A stretch of DNA of 64,000 nucleotides from Methanocorpusculum sp. UBA424 (GCA_002498375.1 DAHC01000003.1:78700-142699), one strand, 5' to 3'. Shown: positions 52,719 to 61,663, counted from the stretch's first letter. The notes: generated by a model not told the origin, from the letters alone. Made by a program: numbers and translations.

Positions 52719-53702
52719 TTACATAATCTTGCCAAGGAGGCGGATAGAGGTCGTCATGTCGGGTCCGAGCGGGGAGCCGAAGATGATCTGAGTAACGCCT
52801 GCAGCGGTAAGGTCTTCACATTTCTGGCGGATAGTGTCGGGGGTACCGCAGATGGTGAATGCTTCAATTTCTTTGTCGGTTACAAGTCCACCGACTGCAC
52901 CGAAGTCAAAGCGGGACAGTGCGTCCTTAATCTTTGCTACGTTTGCAAGGTCGAGGCCGTGGCGGAGAAGAAGTGCTTCGGGTGATCCTGCTGCGATGAA
53001 TGCTGCAACGATCTTTGCTGCCTTCTTTGCTTTCTTCTCATCTTTGTCGATGGAGAGTGCAGTGTATGCTCCAACATCGAATCCTTTCTTACCGACAGTT
53101 TCGCATGCGGCTTTGATAATTGGGATTGCAACTGCGAAGTCTTTGGGGTTGGATGCGTTGATAAGTGCACCGTCGCCTTTCAGTCCGGCGAGCTCAAGAA
53201 CTTTGGGTCCCTGTGCACCGACGTAGATTGGGATGCCTTTCTTGCCCGGGAGAGTAACACCGGTGAGTTTTGCACCATCGTAGTCAAAGAATTCTTTGCC
53301 GTCTTTCTTGACTTCTGCACCGCTGCAGAGTGCGCGAATCTGGTCGATTGCCTCACCGAGTCTTGCAACCGGCTTTACCGGCTGGATTGCCAGCTTTGGA
53401 AGGGTGGACAGGTCACCTGGACCGATACCGAGGGTTGCACGTCCATCGGAAATCTCGTTCAGGGTGCAGGCAAAGGATGCCATTGCTGCCGGAGTGTCAG
53501 TGAATGCATTCATGATACCCGGACCCATCTTAAGTGTGGTCGTTGCCTGTGCTACTGCGGTTAAAACCGGGTAACAGTGGCGGTTGTTGTAGTGGTTGGT
53601 AATCCATGCGAAGTCAATGTCTTTGCTCTCTGCGAGCTGGCAGTAGTTTACTACCTGTTTGACATTTACGTTTCCTGGAACAAACTCAATTCCATAAGTC
53701 AT
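52719..53702 (-). CDS. mer: Methylenetetrahydromethanopterin reductase
   Basis: Mer (327 residues) is an F420-dependent luciferase-fold enzyme that makes methyl-H4MPT from methylene-H4MPT, the next reaction after Mtd. It starts TYGIEFVPGNVNVKQVVNYC, has AWITNHYNNRHCYPVL near 31-46, and GDGALINASNPKDF near 176-189. GTGAGGTG about 10 bases upstream is a good Shine-Dalgarno, and an A/T-rich AATATATTTAA near 53740-53750 is a probable TATA. Confidence 0.97.
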   Translation of the reverse strand: MTYGIEFVPGNVNVKQVVNYCQLAESKDIDFAWITNHYNNRHCYPVLTAVAQATTTLKMGPGIMNAFTDTPAAMASFACTLNEISDGRATLGIGPGDLSTLPKLAIQPVKPVARLGEAIDQIRALCSGAEVKKDGKEFFDYDGAKLTGVTLPGKKGIPIYVGAQGPKVLELAGLKGDGALINASNPKDFAVAIPIIKAACETVGKKGFDVGAYTALSIDKDEKKAKKAAKIVAAFIAAGSPEALLLRHGLDLANVAKIKDALSRFDFGAVGGLVTDKEIEAFTICGTPDTIRQKCEDLTAAGVTQIIFGSPLGPDMTTSIRLLGKIM

Positions 53703-53856
53703 AGTTCTTTACACCTCACGTTAAAATTGCTCTCCTCTGCTTAAATATATTCTGATTTAAAAGAGGGATTTGCGGCAGATTTCGGCCCATTATCATGCGA
53801 ACAGAAAAAAATGCGAAAAACAGGGTTTTTTGTATGCGCTCTCGTAAGGCACGCCA

Positions 53857-53928
53857 CGGACCTGCCGGGGATCGAACCCGGTTCTTCGGGTTCGAAGCCC
53901 GAAAGGATATCCACTACCCCACAAGTCC
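53857..53928 (-). tRNA. tRNA-Arg (anticodon TCG)
   Basis: A 72-base cloverleaf on the minus strand: acceptor GGACTTG/CAGGTCC with one G-T pair, anticodon stem TCGGG/CCCGA with loop CTTCGAA (anticodon TCG), T-arm CCGGG-TTCGATC-CCCGG. Discriminator G, no CCA encoded. Confidence 0.94.
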
Positions 53929-53969
53929 AGAGTTAATAGTATATTTGCATTCGATGCGTATTATCTTGT

Positions 53970-54401
53970 ATGGTTCTCTCTTCATCGATAATCAGGACAC
54001 GCATTAAAGACGGATCTCTAGGGATAGACCCGTTTGCCGAAGAATCTCTGCAGCCTTCCTCATATGATCTGAGAAGTGCCGAGGATATCATAATAAAAAA
54101 AGGTGAGCTGACTCTTGTTCCGACGATGGAGTTCGTCAGTCTCCCGGAGGATCTCTGCGCAACACTGTGGGGACGATCATCTTTCGGGAGAAAAGGGGTT
54201 GTACTTGGCGCCGGATACATCGACCCGGGATTTCGCGGCAACCTGACACTCTGCATGGCAAACTACGGGCCGGAAGACATACCGGTAACCAAAGGGATGC
54301 GGGTTGTACAAATGCTCATCCACACTGTAGAGGGAAAAGTGGAAAATGCATACAACGGGAATTATCAGGATAGTTACGGCGTCGTGAAATCAAAAATTTA
54401 A
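53970..54401 (+). CDS. dUTPase / dCTP deaminase-superfamily protein
   Basis: A 143-residue trimeric-dUTPase-fold protein. SLQPSSYDLRSAEDI near 26-40, CATLWGRSSFGRKGVVLGAG near 63-82 and YIDPGFRGNLTLCMANYG near 83-100. The Asp of G-x-I-D-x-G-F-x-G (dUTPase water-activating Asp) is present. The TLE that carries the dCTP deaminase catalytic Glu reads TLC. It is also shorter than Dcd (~185). I therefore favour dUTP hydrolysis over deamination, but common annotation would be dcd. It converges with the next gene and overlaps it by 12 bases. Confidence 0.8.
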   Translation: MVLSSSIIRTRIKDGSLGIDPFAEESLQPSSYDLRSAEDIIIKKGELTLVPTMEFVSLPEDLCATLWGRSSFGRKGVVLGAGYIDPGFRGNLTLCMANYGPEDIPVTKGMRVVQMLIHTVEGKVENAYNGNYQDSYGVVKSKI

Positions 54402-55616
54402 GATTCCAAGGGTAAAAAACATCACCGGGAGCATAATTGCCCCCATACAAAAGATTCTTGGAATATCGATCATCCCGGGAATCATGCCGACAAGCGTTGA
54501 CAGGATCAGAATCAAAATACCAAAGGGACCACAGATAATCGCGGTTATTCCGACCAGAAACAGCAAAACAATTTTGGAAAGGACACGCTGATTAAGGCGC
54601 ATAAAGATCCGGCTGAGTCTGGAGGAATAAACCGTTACGGCATAGCCGGCCAATGCCGCAACTCCTGCTGCAAGGACCAGCAGATAGATCGAAGGCAGAT
54701 CGAACGAAGCGAGCGTGATCATGGCTCCCGAACGCATTCTTCCAACGGCATACAGCGCAGCAAGACCCAAAACGGCATTTGCCGTGTTCGCTGCGGATGT
54801 TGAGATGAGATATTCCCGCGGATCCATTTTTTCGAAATCCGAACTTTTTCGAACCGCAAGCAAAGCATTCGCCGTGCCACTTGAAAAACCCGGAAGCCAC
54901 CCGACAATCGCGCCGGCAATAGCCCCTTTGATCCCGTTTTTCAGAATCGCCCCCTGGGAAATCATCAGCCCGGTAAACGTCTGCTCGGCTGGCTTTACCA
55001 GCGATCGCATTGAAGTGAGGAGAACCGGGATACCGAAAAGACCCGTGAGGAGTGGAAGGAGAATTTCACCGATCCCAAACACCCCAAAGGAGAAATACGA
55101 AAACCGCATCGCATATATCCCAAGAAGGCCGGACACGAGAAATACCGCACATGACCATCCTGGAGCTTTGCTGAAAACGATAAGAAGTCCGGCTGCAAGC
55201 AGGATCACAAGACCGATACCCCAGTCAACATACCCCTGAACCGACGGAAGAACGACCGTAAACAAAGCGAACAGCGGGAGACAAAAGATAAATCCCCAGA
55301 GACTGCCGAGGGCAGAAACTCTTACTGCTTCCGGACCGTTACCCAGAAGACAGAGATTGTGTGCCGGAAGGACTGAGAGAACCGTGTCCGGATCGGGAAC
55401 GCCCAAAAACGTTGAAGGGAGAATATCAACAAACGTGTGAACGATCATCATCGACACAATCATCACGCACACACCCTCGACACCGAATACCATGACGAGG
55501 GGAAGAGAGAGTGCGGCAAGTATCCCGGCAACGGTATTCGAATGAATACCCGGGACAAAACCTGAGATGGTGCCAAAGATGACACCCGCTAAAAATCCAG
55601 CCGCCACCCCGAACAT
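54390..55616 (-). CDS. TctA-like multi-pass membrane protein (COG1784-type)
   Basis: A 408-residue protein with about ten hydrophobic segments. Glycine-rich duplicated motifs GTISGFVPGIHSNTVAGILA near 16-35 and GAIVGWLPGFSSGTANALLA near 227-246 resemble the TctA family of tripartite carboxylate transporters and the archaeal DUF112/COG1784 group. No TctB or TctC genes are nearby, so substrate and mode are unknown. Confidence 0.8.
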   Translation of the reverse strand: MFGVAAGFLAGVIFGTISGFVPGIHSNTVAGILAALSLPLVMVFGVEGVCVMIVSMMIVHTFVDILPSTFLGVPDPDTVLSVLPAHNLCLLGNGPEAVRVSALGSLWGFIFCLPLFALFTVVLPSVQGYVDWGIGLVILLAAGLLIVFSKAPGWSCAVFLVSGLLGIYAMRFSYFSFGVFGIGEILLPLLTGLFGIPVLLTSMRSLVKPAEQTFTGLMISQGAILKNGIKGAIAGAIVGWLPGFSSGTANALLAVRKSSDFEKMDPREYLISTSAANTANAVLGLAALYAVGRMRSGAMITLASFDLPSIYLLVLAAGVAALAGYAVTVYSSRLSRIFMRLNQRVLSKIVLLFLVGITAIICGPFGILILILSTLVGMIPGMIDIPRIFCMGAIMLPVMFFTLGILNF

Positions 55617-55670
55617 AGTAGTGATTTAGACACAACGACTATTAAACCTAACAGTCCAATAATTTCATAT

Positions 55671-56366
55671 ATGTTAATCGCCATAACCCGTCATACGGGG
55701 GCTTTAGAGGACGCTGCCCTTTGTGAAAGATACAACCATAAGGCAAAGGTTGTATCACCCATAAAACCGGTCAAAGATCTGGAGGTCATCGGAAAGTTTC
55801 TCAAAGCGGCAAATGAGGAGGAGTTCGATGCTATCTTTTTCTCAAACGCATTTGTCGCTGAAAAACTCGGCCCCTGCATCAAACCGGAACTGGCTTCCAA
55901 AGTCAGAATAATAGCGAACGGGCCGCAAACCGCGAAAGTATTACACAACATCGGACTCGCTGCAGAGATGCTGCCGTTTTTCTATTCAAAAGATCTGGTT
56001 CTGTATCTCGACCGATGGATACGCGGGAAGAGAATCGGGATCCCGCGGGCAGGAAATACCTACCCCAAACTTGCCGATGACATTAAGCATGCAGGAGGGA
56101 TCCCCGTTGAATACAGATGTTATGACGTTGAGAAAACCGATGAAGTAATGGATCTGACCGGTGTTGGTGCAATTTTATTCACGAGTCCGATGGCATTCAA
56201 ACTGGCAAAACTTCCAAAGATGGAAAACATCATCCAAATGGCGATAGGCGAGGTAACGGCAAACGAAATGATGTACGGAGGCGATGCCCCGGCGGTGATT
56301 GGCGACGGATCGATCGAAGGGACACTCAAAGCTCTCAACGCCTATCTTGTGACGGAGAGTCACTGA
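55671..56366 (+). CDS. hemD: Uroporphyrinogen-III synthase
   Basis: A 231-residue HemD, which closes and inverts ring D of hydroxymethylbilane, on the route to F430, cobamides and siroheme. The family is very divergent. FDAIFFSNAFVAEKL near 52-66, RIGIPRAGNTYPKLADDI near 120-137, VGAILFTSPMAFKLA near 165-179 give the two-domain pattern. The stop shares a base with the cbf5 ATG. Confidence 0.85.
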   Translation: MLIAITRHTGALEDAALCERYNHKAKVVSPIKPVKDLEVIGKFLKAANEEEFDAIFFSNAFVAEKLGPCIKPELASKVRIIANGPQTAKVLHNIGLAAEMLPFFYSKDLVLYLDRWIRGKRIGIPRAGNTYPKLADDIKHAGGIPVEYRCYDVEKTDEVMDLTGVGAILFTSPMAFKLAKLPKMENIIQMAIGEVTANEMMYGGDAPAVIGDGSIEGTLKALNAYLVTESH

Positions 56367-57214
56367 TGGGATATACCGGGATCATTTTGGTTGACAAACC
56401 GAGAGGACCCACGAGTCATCAGGTTGCTGCCTGGGTCGGCAAAATGCTGAAGTTGGACGTCGGCCATTCTGGAACGCTCGATCCGATGGTCTCGGGGGTT
56501 CTTGTCGTTATGCTTGGTAAAGCAGTGAGACTTGCCCCCCTTCTGCTTCAGCATGAAAAAGAGTATGTGGCCTGCATGCGGCTGCATGCGGATATTCCGC
56601 GTGAACGTGTCGAAGAGGTCGTAAAGCAGTTCACCGGCAGGGTCTATCAGCGGCCGCCGAGACGATCTGCAGTAAAACGTGCACTTCGCATTCGAGTGAT
56701 CTACAGAATCGAACTCATCGATATGCAGGACAGACTGGTTCTGCTGAAAATCCGGTGTGAAGCGGGAACCTATATCAGGTCGGTCTGTGTGCACATCGGG
56801 AATGTTCTCGGCTGCGGAGGGCAGATGATAGAACTAAGGCGGACAAAATCCGGCGGATTTTCGTGCGATGAGGCACACACTCTTCACGAGATCCGCGATG
56901 CGGTGGAACTGAAAGATGATGCAGCACTTTCGGCGATGATTCTTCCGCCCGAACAGGCAATCGGGGATATCCCGAAGATAGTGATTCGCGACAAAGCGGC
57001 AAAGGCCGTGGCAAACGGAGCGATGCTGGCCGGAGTCGGCGCCGTATCCGTGGAAAAATTTTCACGCGGACAGAGTGTTGCTCTGATCACGCAAAGCGGA
57101 AAACTGATCGCTCTTGCCGAATCACTGTTTGATTCGGATAAAATCATCTGCGGAAACCCCGGTTTGATCGCACGATCCACACGTGTGTTCGCGAGCCCCA
57201 ACTCAGTAACTTAA
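56366..57214 (+). CDS. cbf5: tRNA pseudouridine synthase / Cbf5
   Basis: A 282-residue TruB/Cbf5-type synthase. Catalytic Asp in GHSGTLDPMVSGVLVVMLGK near 33-52, YVACMRLHADIPRERV, then RCEAGTYIRSVCVHIGNVLG near 129-148 and a C-terminal PUA domain (KIVIRDKAAKAVANGAMLAG). With H/ACA guide RNAs Cbf5 modifies rRNA, and it makes Psi55 in tRNA. It lies next to hemD instead of in the ribosomal superoperon. Confidence 0.93.
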   Translation: MGYTGIILVDKPRGPTSHQVAAWVGKMLKLDVGHSGTLDPMVSGVLVVMLGKAVRLAPLLLQHEKEYVACMRLHADIPRERVEEVVKQFTGRVYQRPPRRSAVKRALRIRVIYRIELIDMQDRLVLLKIRCEAGTYIRSVCVHIGNVLGCGGQMIELRRTKSGGFSCDEAHTLHEIRDAVELKDDAALSAMILPPEQAIGDIPKIVIRDKAAKAVANGAMLAGVGAVSVEKFSRGQSVALITQSGKLIALAESLFDSDKIICGNPGLIARSTRVFASPNSVT

Positions 57215-57251
57215 TAAAGGCAGAGAACACATCTTTTATGCTAGTTTTTAG

Positions 57252-57335
57252 GCTGAGGTAGTCTAGCGGTAGGGCGCGGGCCTGGAAAGCCCGTGAGGCG
57301 AAAGTCTCTCGGGAGTTCAAATCTCCCCCTCAGCG
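57252..57335 (+). tRNA. tRNA-Ser (anticodon GGA)
   Basis: An 84-base class II tRNA: acceptor GCTGAGG/CCTCAGC, anticodon stem CGGGC/GCCCG with loop CTGGAAA (anticodon GGA), a long variable arm, T-arm GGGAG-TTCAAAT-CTCCC. Discriminator G. Variable arm identifies Ser. No CCA encoded. Confidence 0.95.
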
Positions 57336-57343
57336 TTCTTGTT

Positions 57344-57829
57344 TTAGAGTCGTTTTGCAATTGATTCCGCTGCGCCGAGCACGGCATACATATCAGGTTT
57401 TAAAATTGCCACCGGAACATCCACCATTTTTTCAATCAGCGAGGCAAGGATCGGCGCACAGATAATGCCGGCTGCCCCGTCGTTTCTTGCGCGAACGGCA
57501 ACGATAAGGCAGTCTTCGAGAGAGTTTGCCGCATATCCTTTGATCCTGTACGCCGTTCCGTTTGCCTCGATCTTGACCCCCTCGTTTTCATCAAGGAGAA
57601 ATTTAGCTGCGATCAGCGCAATGAATTTGCCGTGATGAGGAGAAAAAACGGCAACGATTTTTTTCACAGTAGAGAGACGGGGATCGCGTTCACCGGATGC
57701 GATTTTATACAGAGTTACTGCAGGAATCCCGGTCAGTTCCGAGAGCTGCCTGATGCTTAACCCTCGGCGGTCGAGCTCTTCGGACAATGCCACGCGAAAA
57801 TCGGTCTCGAATATTCTCTGTTCAAACAT
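57344..57829 (-). CDS. XRE-type regulator with C-terminal sensor domain
   Basis: A 161-residue regulator: HTH_3 domain LSIRQLSELTGIPAVTLYKI near 24-43 with ASGERDPRLSTVKKI after it, then a ~100-residue alpha/beta domain ending LGAAESIAKRL, seen in methanogen regulators of unknown effector. Two inverted repeats lie just upstream of its start (57832-57846 and 57853-57871). Confidence 0.8.
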   Translation of the reverse strand: MFEQRIFETDFRVALSEELDRRGLSIRQLSELTGIPAVTLYKIASGERDPRLSTVKKIVAVFSPHHGKFIALIAAKFLLDENEGVKIEANGTAYRIKGYAANSLEDCLIVAVRARNDGAAGIICAPILASLIEKMVDVPVAILKPDMYAVLGAAESIAKRL

Positions 57830-57831
57830 AT

Positions 57832-57871
57832 TACTACAGTATAGTATATTTTATGAGATAAATCCTCTCAT
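57832..57871. promoter_or_regulatory. Two inverted repeats upstream of the XRE gene
   Basis: TACTA-CAGTA-TAGTA at 57832-57846 and ATGAGA-TAAATCC-TCTCAT at 57853-57871 lie within 45 bases of the start codon. They are candidate sites for autoregulation. Confidence 0.45.
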
Positions 57872-57974
57872 GAATTATCTAAAGATATCAGATTGTGATC
57901 ACTCCCTGTAAACACAGATTTCTTTTTGTAACTTGGTGTTGGATTTATTAGGCTAAAGATCGTAACATACAATC

Positions 57975-58403
57975 ATGGAGAAGGAGACTTTGGAGATACC
58001 GGAACACACAACCGTATGTTTCTGTCCGCTGCATGGAATTCTTGATACGATCAGTAAAAAATGGGCTCTCATGATCATCGCAGTCATTGGAAACTCAGGA
58101 TATGCAGGATTTAACGAGCTGAAACGAGGACTGTGCAACGTCAGTTCAAAAACGCTGTCGGTAACCCTCAAAGAACTTGAAGAGAAGGATCTTATCGAGA
58201 GAAGGGTGATGGAAACAACACCGCCGACCGTGCGGTATTATCTGACCATATCCGGATGGGAATTACGCGAACTGCTGATCCCACTTCTCACGTGGGTCAT
58301 GAAAAACGGCGGACATGAGGAGGAGGGATGTCCCATCCACATCCATATGGGTGAAAAAACGATCGAACAGAAAAAAGCGGAAGAGTTTATTCTCGAAGAA
58401 TAA
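57975..58403 (+). CDS. HxlR-family transcription regulator
   Basis: A 142-residue winged HTH: CPLHGILDTISKKWALMIIA near 17-36, GFNELKRGLCNVSSKTLSVT near 45-64, the HxlR/MarR-like core, then a C-terminal extension with HEEEGCPIHIHMG that may bind metal (Cys and three His). The N-terminal FCPLHG adds another Cys-His. HxlR proteins often sense redox or reactive species. The TATA-like TTTATTAGG near 57942 suggests a short leader. Confidence 0.85.
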   Translation: MEKETLEIPEHTTVCFCPLHGILDTISKKWALMIIAVIGNSGYAGFNELKRGLCNVSSKTLSVTLKELEEKDLIERRVMETTPPTVRYYLTISGWELRELLIPLLTWVMKNGGHEEEGCPIHIHMGEKTIEQKKAEEFILEE

Positions 58404-58406
58404 ATC

Positions 58407-60401
58407 TCAAATCTCCTTCTTTTTTTTCGCTTCTATTTTGCCGTTGATATTTTTCGGAAGGGGGATCGATGTGACACGGATCGGCCTGTCAACATCTTTT
58501 GCGATTTTGTTTCCATGCATTTTTATTCCCGCAGTGTCATCTTTTGCTCTCTGAGAACTCCCGGCCCTGAGTTGACCACTGTTGTCATTTGGGCGTTGGT
58601 ATGTTTTCATCCGGACCGTATCATCCGACGTATCCTTCGGACGCTGAGTATCTGCCATCCGGACATGACCATCGGTTTCTTTCGGACGCTGGGTTCCCGA
58701 CATACGGATTTGGCCATCAGTTTCTTTCGGACGCTGCTGACCCCTCATTTTTGTTATCGAGCCCTCCAGAACCCCGGACTCGGATGCGTCCGGTCGTTTC
58801 CTTGCTCCCACAGCAGGTTTTCTCTCGCCGCCGTACATCTCCTTGGGCTTGTCGTTCCCGCCGACATTTGCTTTGCCTGAGAGAACACCATCCTCCTTCT
58901 TCTCCCGTTTTGGAAGAGGAATTGTGTTGTCGATTTTTTCCACCTTTTTCGCGCCGCCTACAAGTATCTGCGGATCTTTTTTCTTCGGAGACTCTTTTTT
59001 GGGAGGGACAACGACCGGAGTTCTGACTGGTTTAGTCGGGATGATCACCGGATCGATCTCAAAAAGGTCATCCTCAGGTTCAGGCGTCTGTTCAACCACG
59101 ATGCGTTCTTCAAATATTTCCTCGTCTTCAAATTCCATGGGGCCACCAATATCTACATCATCATCCTGTTCTTCAGGCATTTCAGCCAAGTCCACCAGTT
59201 CATCTTCAAAAATCACTTCATCCTTTGCCATCGTTAAAAGGGGGATGTCTGAATCGGTTATCTCCTCGAAACCATATACTTTGTTCTGCTCTGCTTCATA
59301 GATCATTCTGATCTCATCAAGCTCAGCAACACGCGGCACGTTCTGTATGCCGGCAAGAACGATGATTACACCCACATATTTTGTAGATTTAACAGGGTAA
59401 TCACCGGCACGCATCTCGAGCCCCCGAATACTTCGGTCGATCCATTTGCGCACCGTCTGAAACCCTTTCATGGAGAGTTCTTTCGATGGTCCGGATATGA
59501 GAATGAGCGCCTTGTCAGCCGAGGTGAGGTCACAGGGAACGGATATTTCTTCATAGACCGCTTTTTTCGCGAGTTCTACGATACGCGATGTTCTGAGATG
59601 TCCTTCATTCAAGAGATACTCCTCGACACGCAGTCTTTTCATGAAACTTGACCAGGCAGTTGGAAGTTTTTCCACCGCATAGCCGATCGCAACGAGATCC
59701 ATCCCCGTCAGCGTGTTCAGGATCTCGCCGGCATCCAGAACAACTTCGGCCGACTCAACACCTTTCAGACCAAACTCGCCGGCACGGAGAAGCAGACCGA
59801 TTCTGGCAGCAAGGTCTTCGTTGAGTCTGGCATAGAGCTCTTCGATCTTCGGTTTGGTAATGACCCCGTCTTTTTCGGCAGCGAGCGAGACATCCTCGGT
59901 GATTCGTGTATACCAGGTTTCATTGTCGAAGAGAATAGAGGCACTTGTCACCTCACGGATAGCCGCAAGCGTCTCCGATGCACGGGCAGATACTTTGATC
60001 CCTTCGTTTCTTCCAGGAAGAGTCAGAATAGTAAAGACAGGATCGGGAAAAGCAGCACTCAATTGTTTCACAAAATCCGGTACAAGTTCTGCCATTCTGC
60101 CGCCAAGTCCGGCACATACAAAAATCGCATCAACTTCATCCACACCGGAATCCTGAAAACAGCTGGCAAGATGCCCTGTATCAAAGTCCTTTCCACGATC
60201 ATTAACAGCTTTTACCGGATCGATGGGCGTTAAAACGATGCGGTTTGTCACAGGAATCCCGGACATCCGATTAATAAGGTCTCGGTCGGCATCGAATACA
60301 TAAGAGCGGACGCTTTTCACACCGCTTTTTGCATCCTGACGGGATAACGTTTCAACGATTCGGCATCCCGCCCCTCCAACTCCTATTAACAATGCCCTCA
60401 T
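58407..60401 (-). CDS. Noncanonical FtsZ/tubulin-superfamily protein with repetitive tail
   Basis: A 664-residue protein. Residues 1-~385 resemble FtsZ/tubulin: T1 loop LLIGVGGAGCRIVETL (4-19), T2-like SYVFDADRDLI, T4 loop VCAGLGGRMAEL near 116-127 (FtsZ: GGGTGTG, degenerate here), T6-like LFDNETW, and at the T7 position KGVESAEVVLDAGEIL where FtsZ's catalytic NxDxxD Asp residues read Glu. An acidic stretch (about 395-450), a Pro/Lys stretch, and ~15-residue repeats (consensus GxIRMxxxQRPKxTD) to the C-terminus follow. GTP binding is plausible, hydrolysis by the standard route less so. Follows the surface protein gene by 53 bases. Not obviously CetZ. Confidence 0.8.
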   Translation of the reverse strand: MRALLIGVGGAGCRIVETLSRQDAKSGVKSVRSYVFDADRDLINRMSGIPVTNRIVLTPIDPVKAVNDRGKDFDTGHLASCFQDSGVDEVDAIFVCAGLGGRMAELVPDFVKQLSAAFPDPVFTILTLPGRNEGIKVSARASETLAAIREVTSASILFDNETWYTRITEDVSLAAEKDGVITKPKIEELYARLNEDLAARIGLLLRAGEFGLKGVESAEVVLDAGEILNTLTGMDLVAIGYAVEKLPTAWSSFMKRLRVEEYLLNEGHLRTSRIVELAKKAVYEEISVPCDLTSADKALILISGPSKELSMKGFQTVRKWIDRSIRGLEMRAGDYPVKSTKYVGVIIVLAGIQNVPRVAELDEIRMIYEAEQNKVYGFEEITDSDIPLLTMAKDEVIFEDELVDLAEMPEEQDDDVDIGGPMEFEDEEIFEERIVVEQTPEPEDDLFEIDPVIIPTKPVRTPVVVPPKKESPKKKDPQILVGGAKKVEKIDNTIPLPKREKKEDGVLSGKANVGGNDKPKEMYGGERKPAVGARKRPDASESGVLEGSITKMRGQQRPKETDGQIRMSGTQRPKETDGHVRMADTQRPKDTSDDTVRMKTYQRPNDNSGQLRAGSSQRAKDDTAGIKMHGNKIAKDVDRPIRVTSIPLPKNINGKIEAKKKKEI
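58410..58770 (-). repeat. Coding repeats in the tubulin-like tail
   Basis: Seven to eight units of about 45 bases encode QRPKETD-type repeats; the phrase TTTCTTTCGGACGCTG recurs on the plus strand. Repeats grow more divergent toward the C-terminus. Edges approximate. Confidence 0.7.
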
Positions 60402-60454
60402 GTATGCCTGTTTGTATTATTCCCCTTGCAAAGATATAATGTTTATAGAAAAAA

Positions 60455-61639
60455 TCAGAGAGAATCCCTTCTGCCCGATGCAGGAGATTTGGATTTTTTG
60501 GATTTATTTCCCCGCCTTTTTTTGCTCGTGACGATCAAAATGAGGATCAGAATTACGATGATAATCCCAAGAGCGGTAAGCCCGATCATGGTTGTTGGAA
60601 GATTTTCCGATAAACTGACGGTCACTTTGTTGTCGGAGCCGGCAAGCACCAGATAGGTAACATCGTTTCCGACGTATCCATCAGCCGAAGCCGAGAGAAC
60701 GAGGGTTGTCCCGGGTGTGACGTTGGTCGTGTAGGTTCCGTTCACGGAAGTGATGCCTTTTACCGTTCCGTCGAAGTAAACGATAGCACCCTGAATCGGT
60801 TTTTCATGGGAGGTCACGGAAATTATCAGCGGAACGACCGAGTAGTTAAGTTCCACAATGATGTCAGGCGTATCGGCACTGAACTGAATCTGCTGTTCAT
60901 ACGAAACATACCCGTTCTTCTCTATTTTCAGAGCATAGGTTCCTGAGCTGTACGTCGGGAGCTGAGCTCTGCCGTATGTATCAGAGTATGAAACAATCTT
61001 TTGATTGATGTATACAGCCGCCCCGGAGATAGGAAGTTTTTCTTCGTTGTAAATAAGAATCAGCGGTGTGAATTCGGATTTGTCGAGGGAGAGAGTAAGG
61101 GAAGTTTGATCCGTACCAATATACTGTGATGAGCTGTACGGATCGTAGGAATCAGCGCTGACGGTAATCAGATGATATGCGCCTTTTCCAATGCTGACGT
61201 GAAGCAGCCCTGCACCGTTTGTTGTACCCTCTTCTTTCCCATCTATGGTGATTACCGCTCCGGAGATCGCCGCCCCGTTTTCATCCGTAATTTTAATTGA
61301 GACAGGGGTTTGCGAGACGAGATAGATGGACTCGCTTCTGGGCATCGTGCTGATGGTGATCGTTTTTGTCTGCGAAATATATCCGGATTTGACAACTGAG
61401 AGGGTGTAGACCCCGCCGTATTCAACTCCGGAGAACTGGGCCGCTCCGTTCACGTCGGTGTAGAGGGTGTTGGTGACCGTTCCTTTTGTAATGACGACGT
61501 GTGCTCCGCTGACCGGATCGTAGTTTGCATTGTTGTCGAACACATTTACCGTTAAGGTAGTGGAGACGGCGGAGACGGGACCGCATAAAAAAAGAAGGAG
61601 AAGAAGTACTGCAAGGATACGCTTTATCATTATATTCAT
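60455..61639 (-). CDS. Membrane-anchored surface protein with four beta-domains
   Basis: A 394-residue protein: signal peptide (about 1-24, LLLLLFLCGPVSA), then four carboxypeptidase-regulatory/PEGA-like beta domains (starting near TVNVFDNNANYDPVSGAHVV, VSIKITDENGAAISGAVITI, LILIYNEEKLPISGAAVYIN and LIISVTSHEKPIQGAIVYFD), a TM helix near 350-370 (TMIGLTALGIIIVILILIL) and a basic cytosolic tail (TSKKRRGNKSKKSKS). It would present beta modules outside and a basic tail inside. Genes on either side are on the same strand (24 and 53 bases away). Confidence 0.85.
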   Translation of the reverse strand: MNIMIKRILAVLLLLLFLCGPVSAVSTTLTVNVFDNNANYDPVSGAHVVITKGTVTNTLYTDVNGAAQFSGVEYGGVYTLSVVKSGYISQTKTITISTMPRSESIYLVSQTPVSIKITDENGAAISGAVITIDGKEEGTTNGAGLLHVSIGKGAYHLITVSADSYDPYSSSQYIGTDQTSLTLSLDKSEFTPLILIYNEEKLPISGAAVYINQKIVSYSDTYGRAQLPTYSSGTYALKIEKNGYVSYEQQIQFSADTPDIIVELNYSVVPLIISVTSHEKPIQGAIVYFDGTVKGITSVNGTYTTNVTPGTTLVLSASADGYVGNDVTYLVLAGSDNKVTVSLSENLPTTMIGLTALGIIIVILILILIVTSKKRRGNKSKKSKSPASGRRDSL

Positions 61640-61663
61640 CTTTTGCGGTCAACTCCTATTAGT

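Noticed and set aside
53970..54401. Simple dCTP deaminase
   Set aside because: The usual catalytic Glu is absent, so the common label would claim more than the sequence supports.
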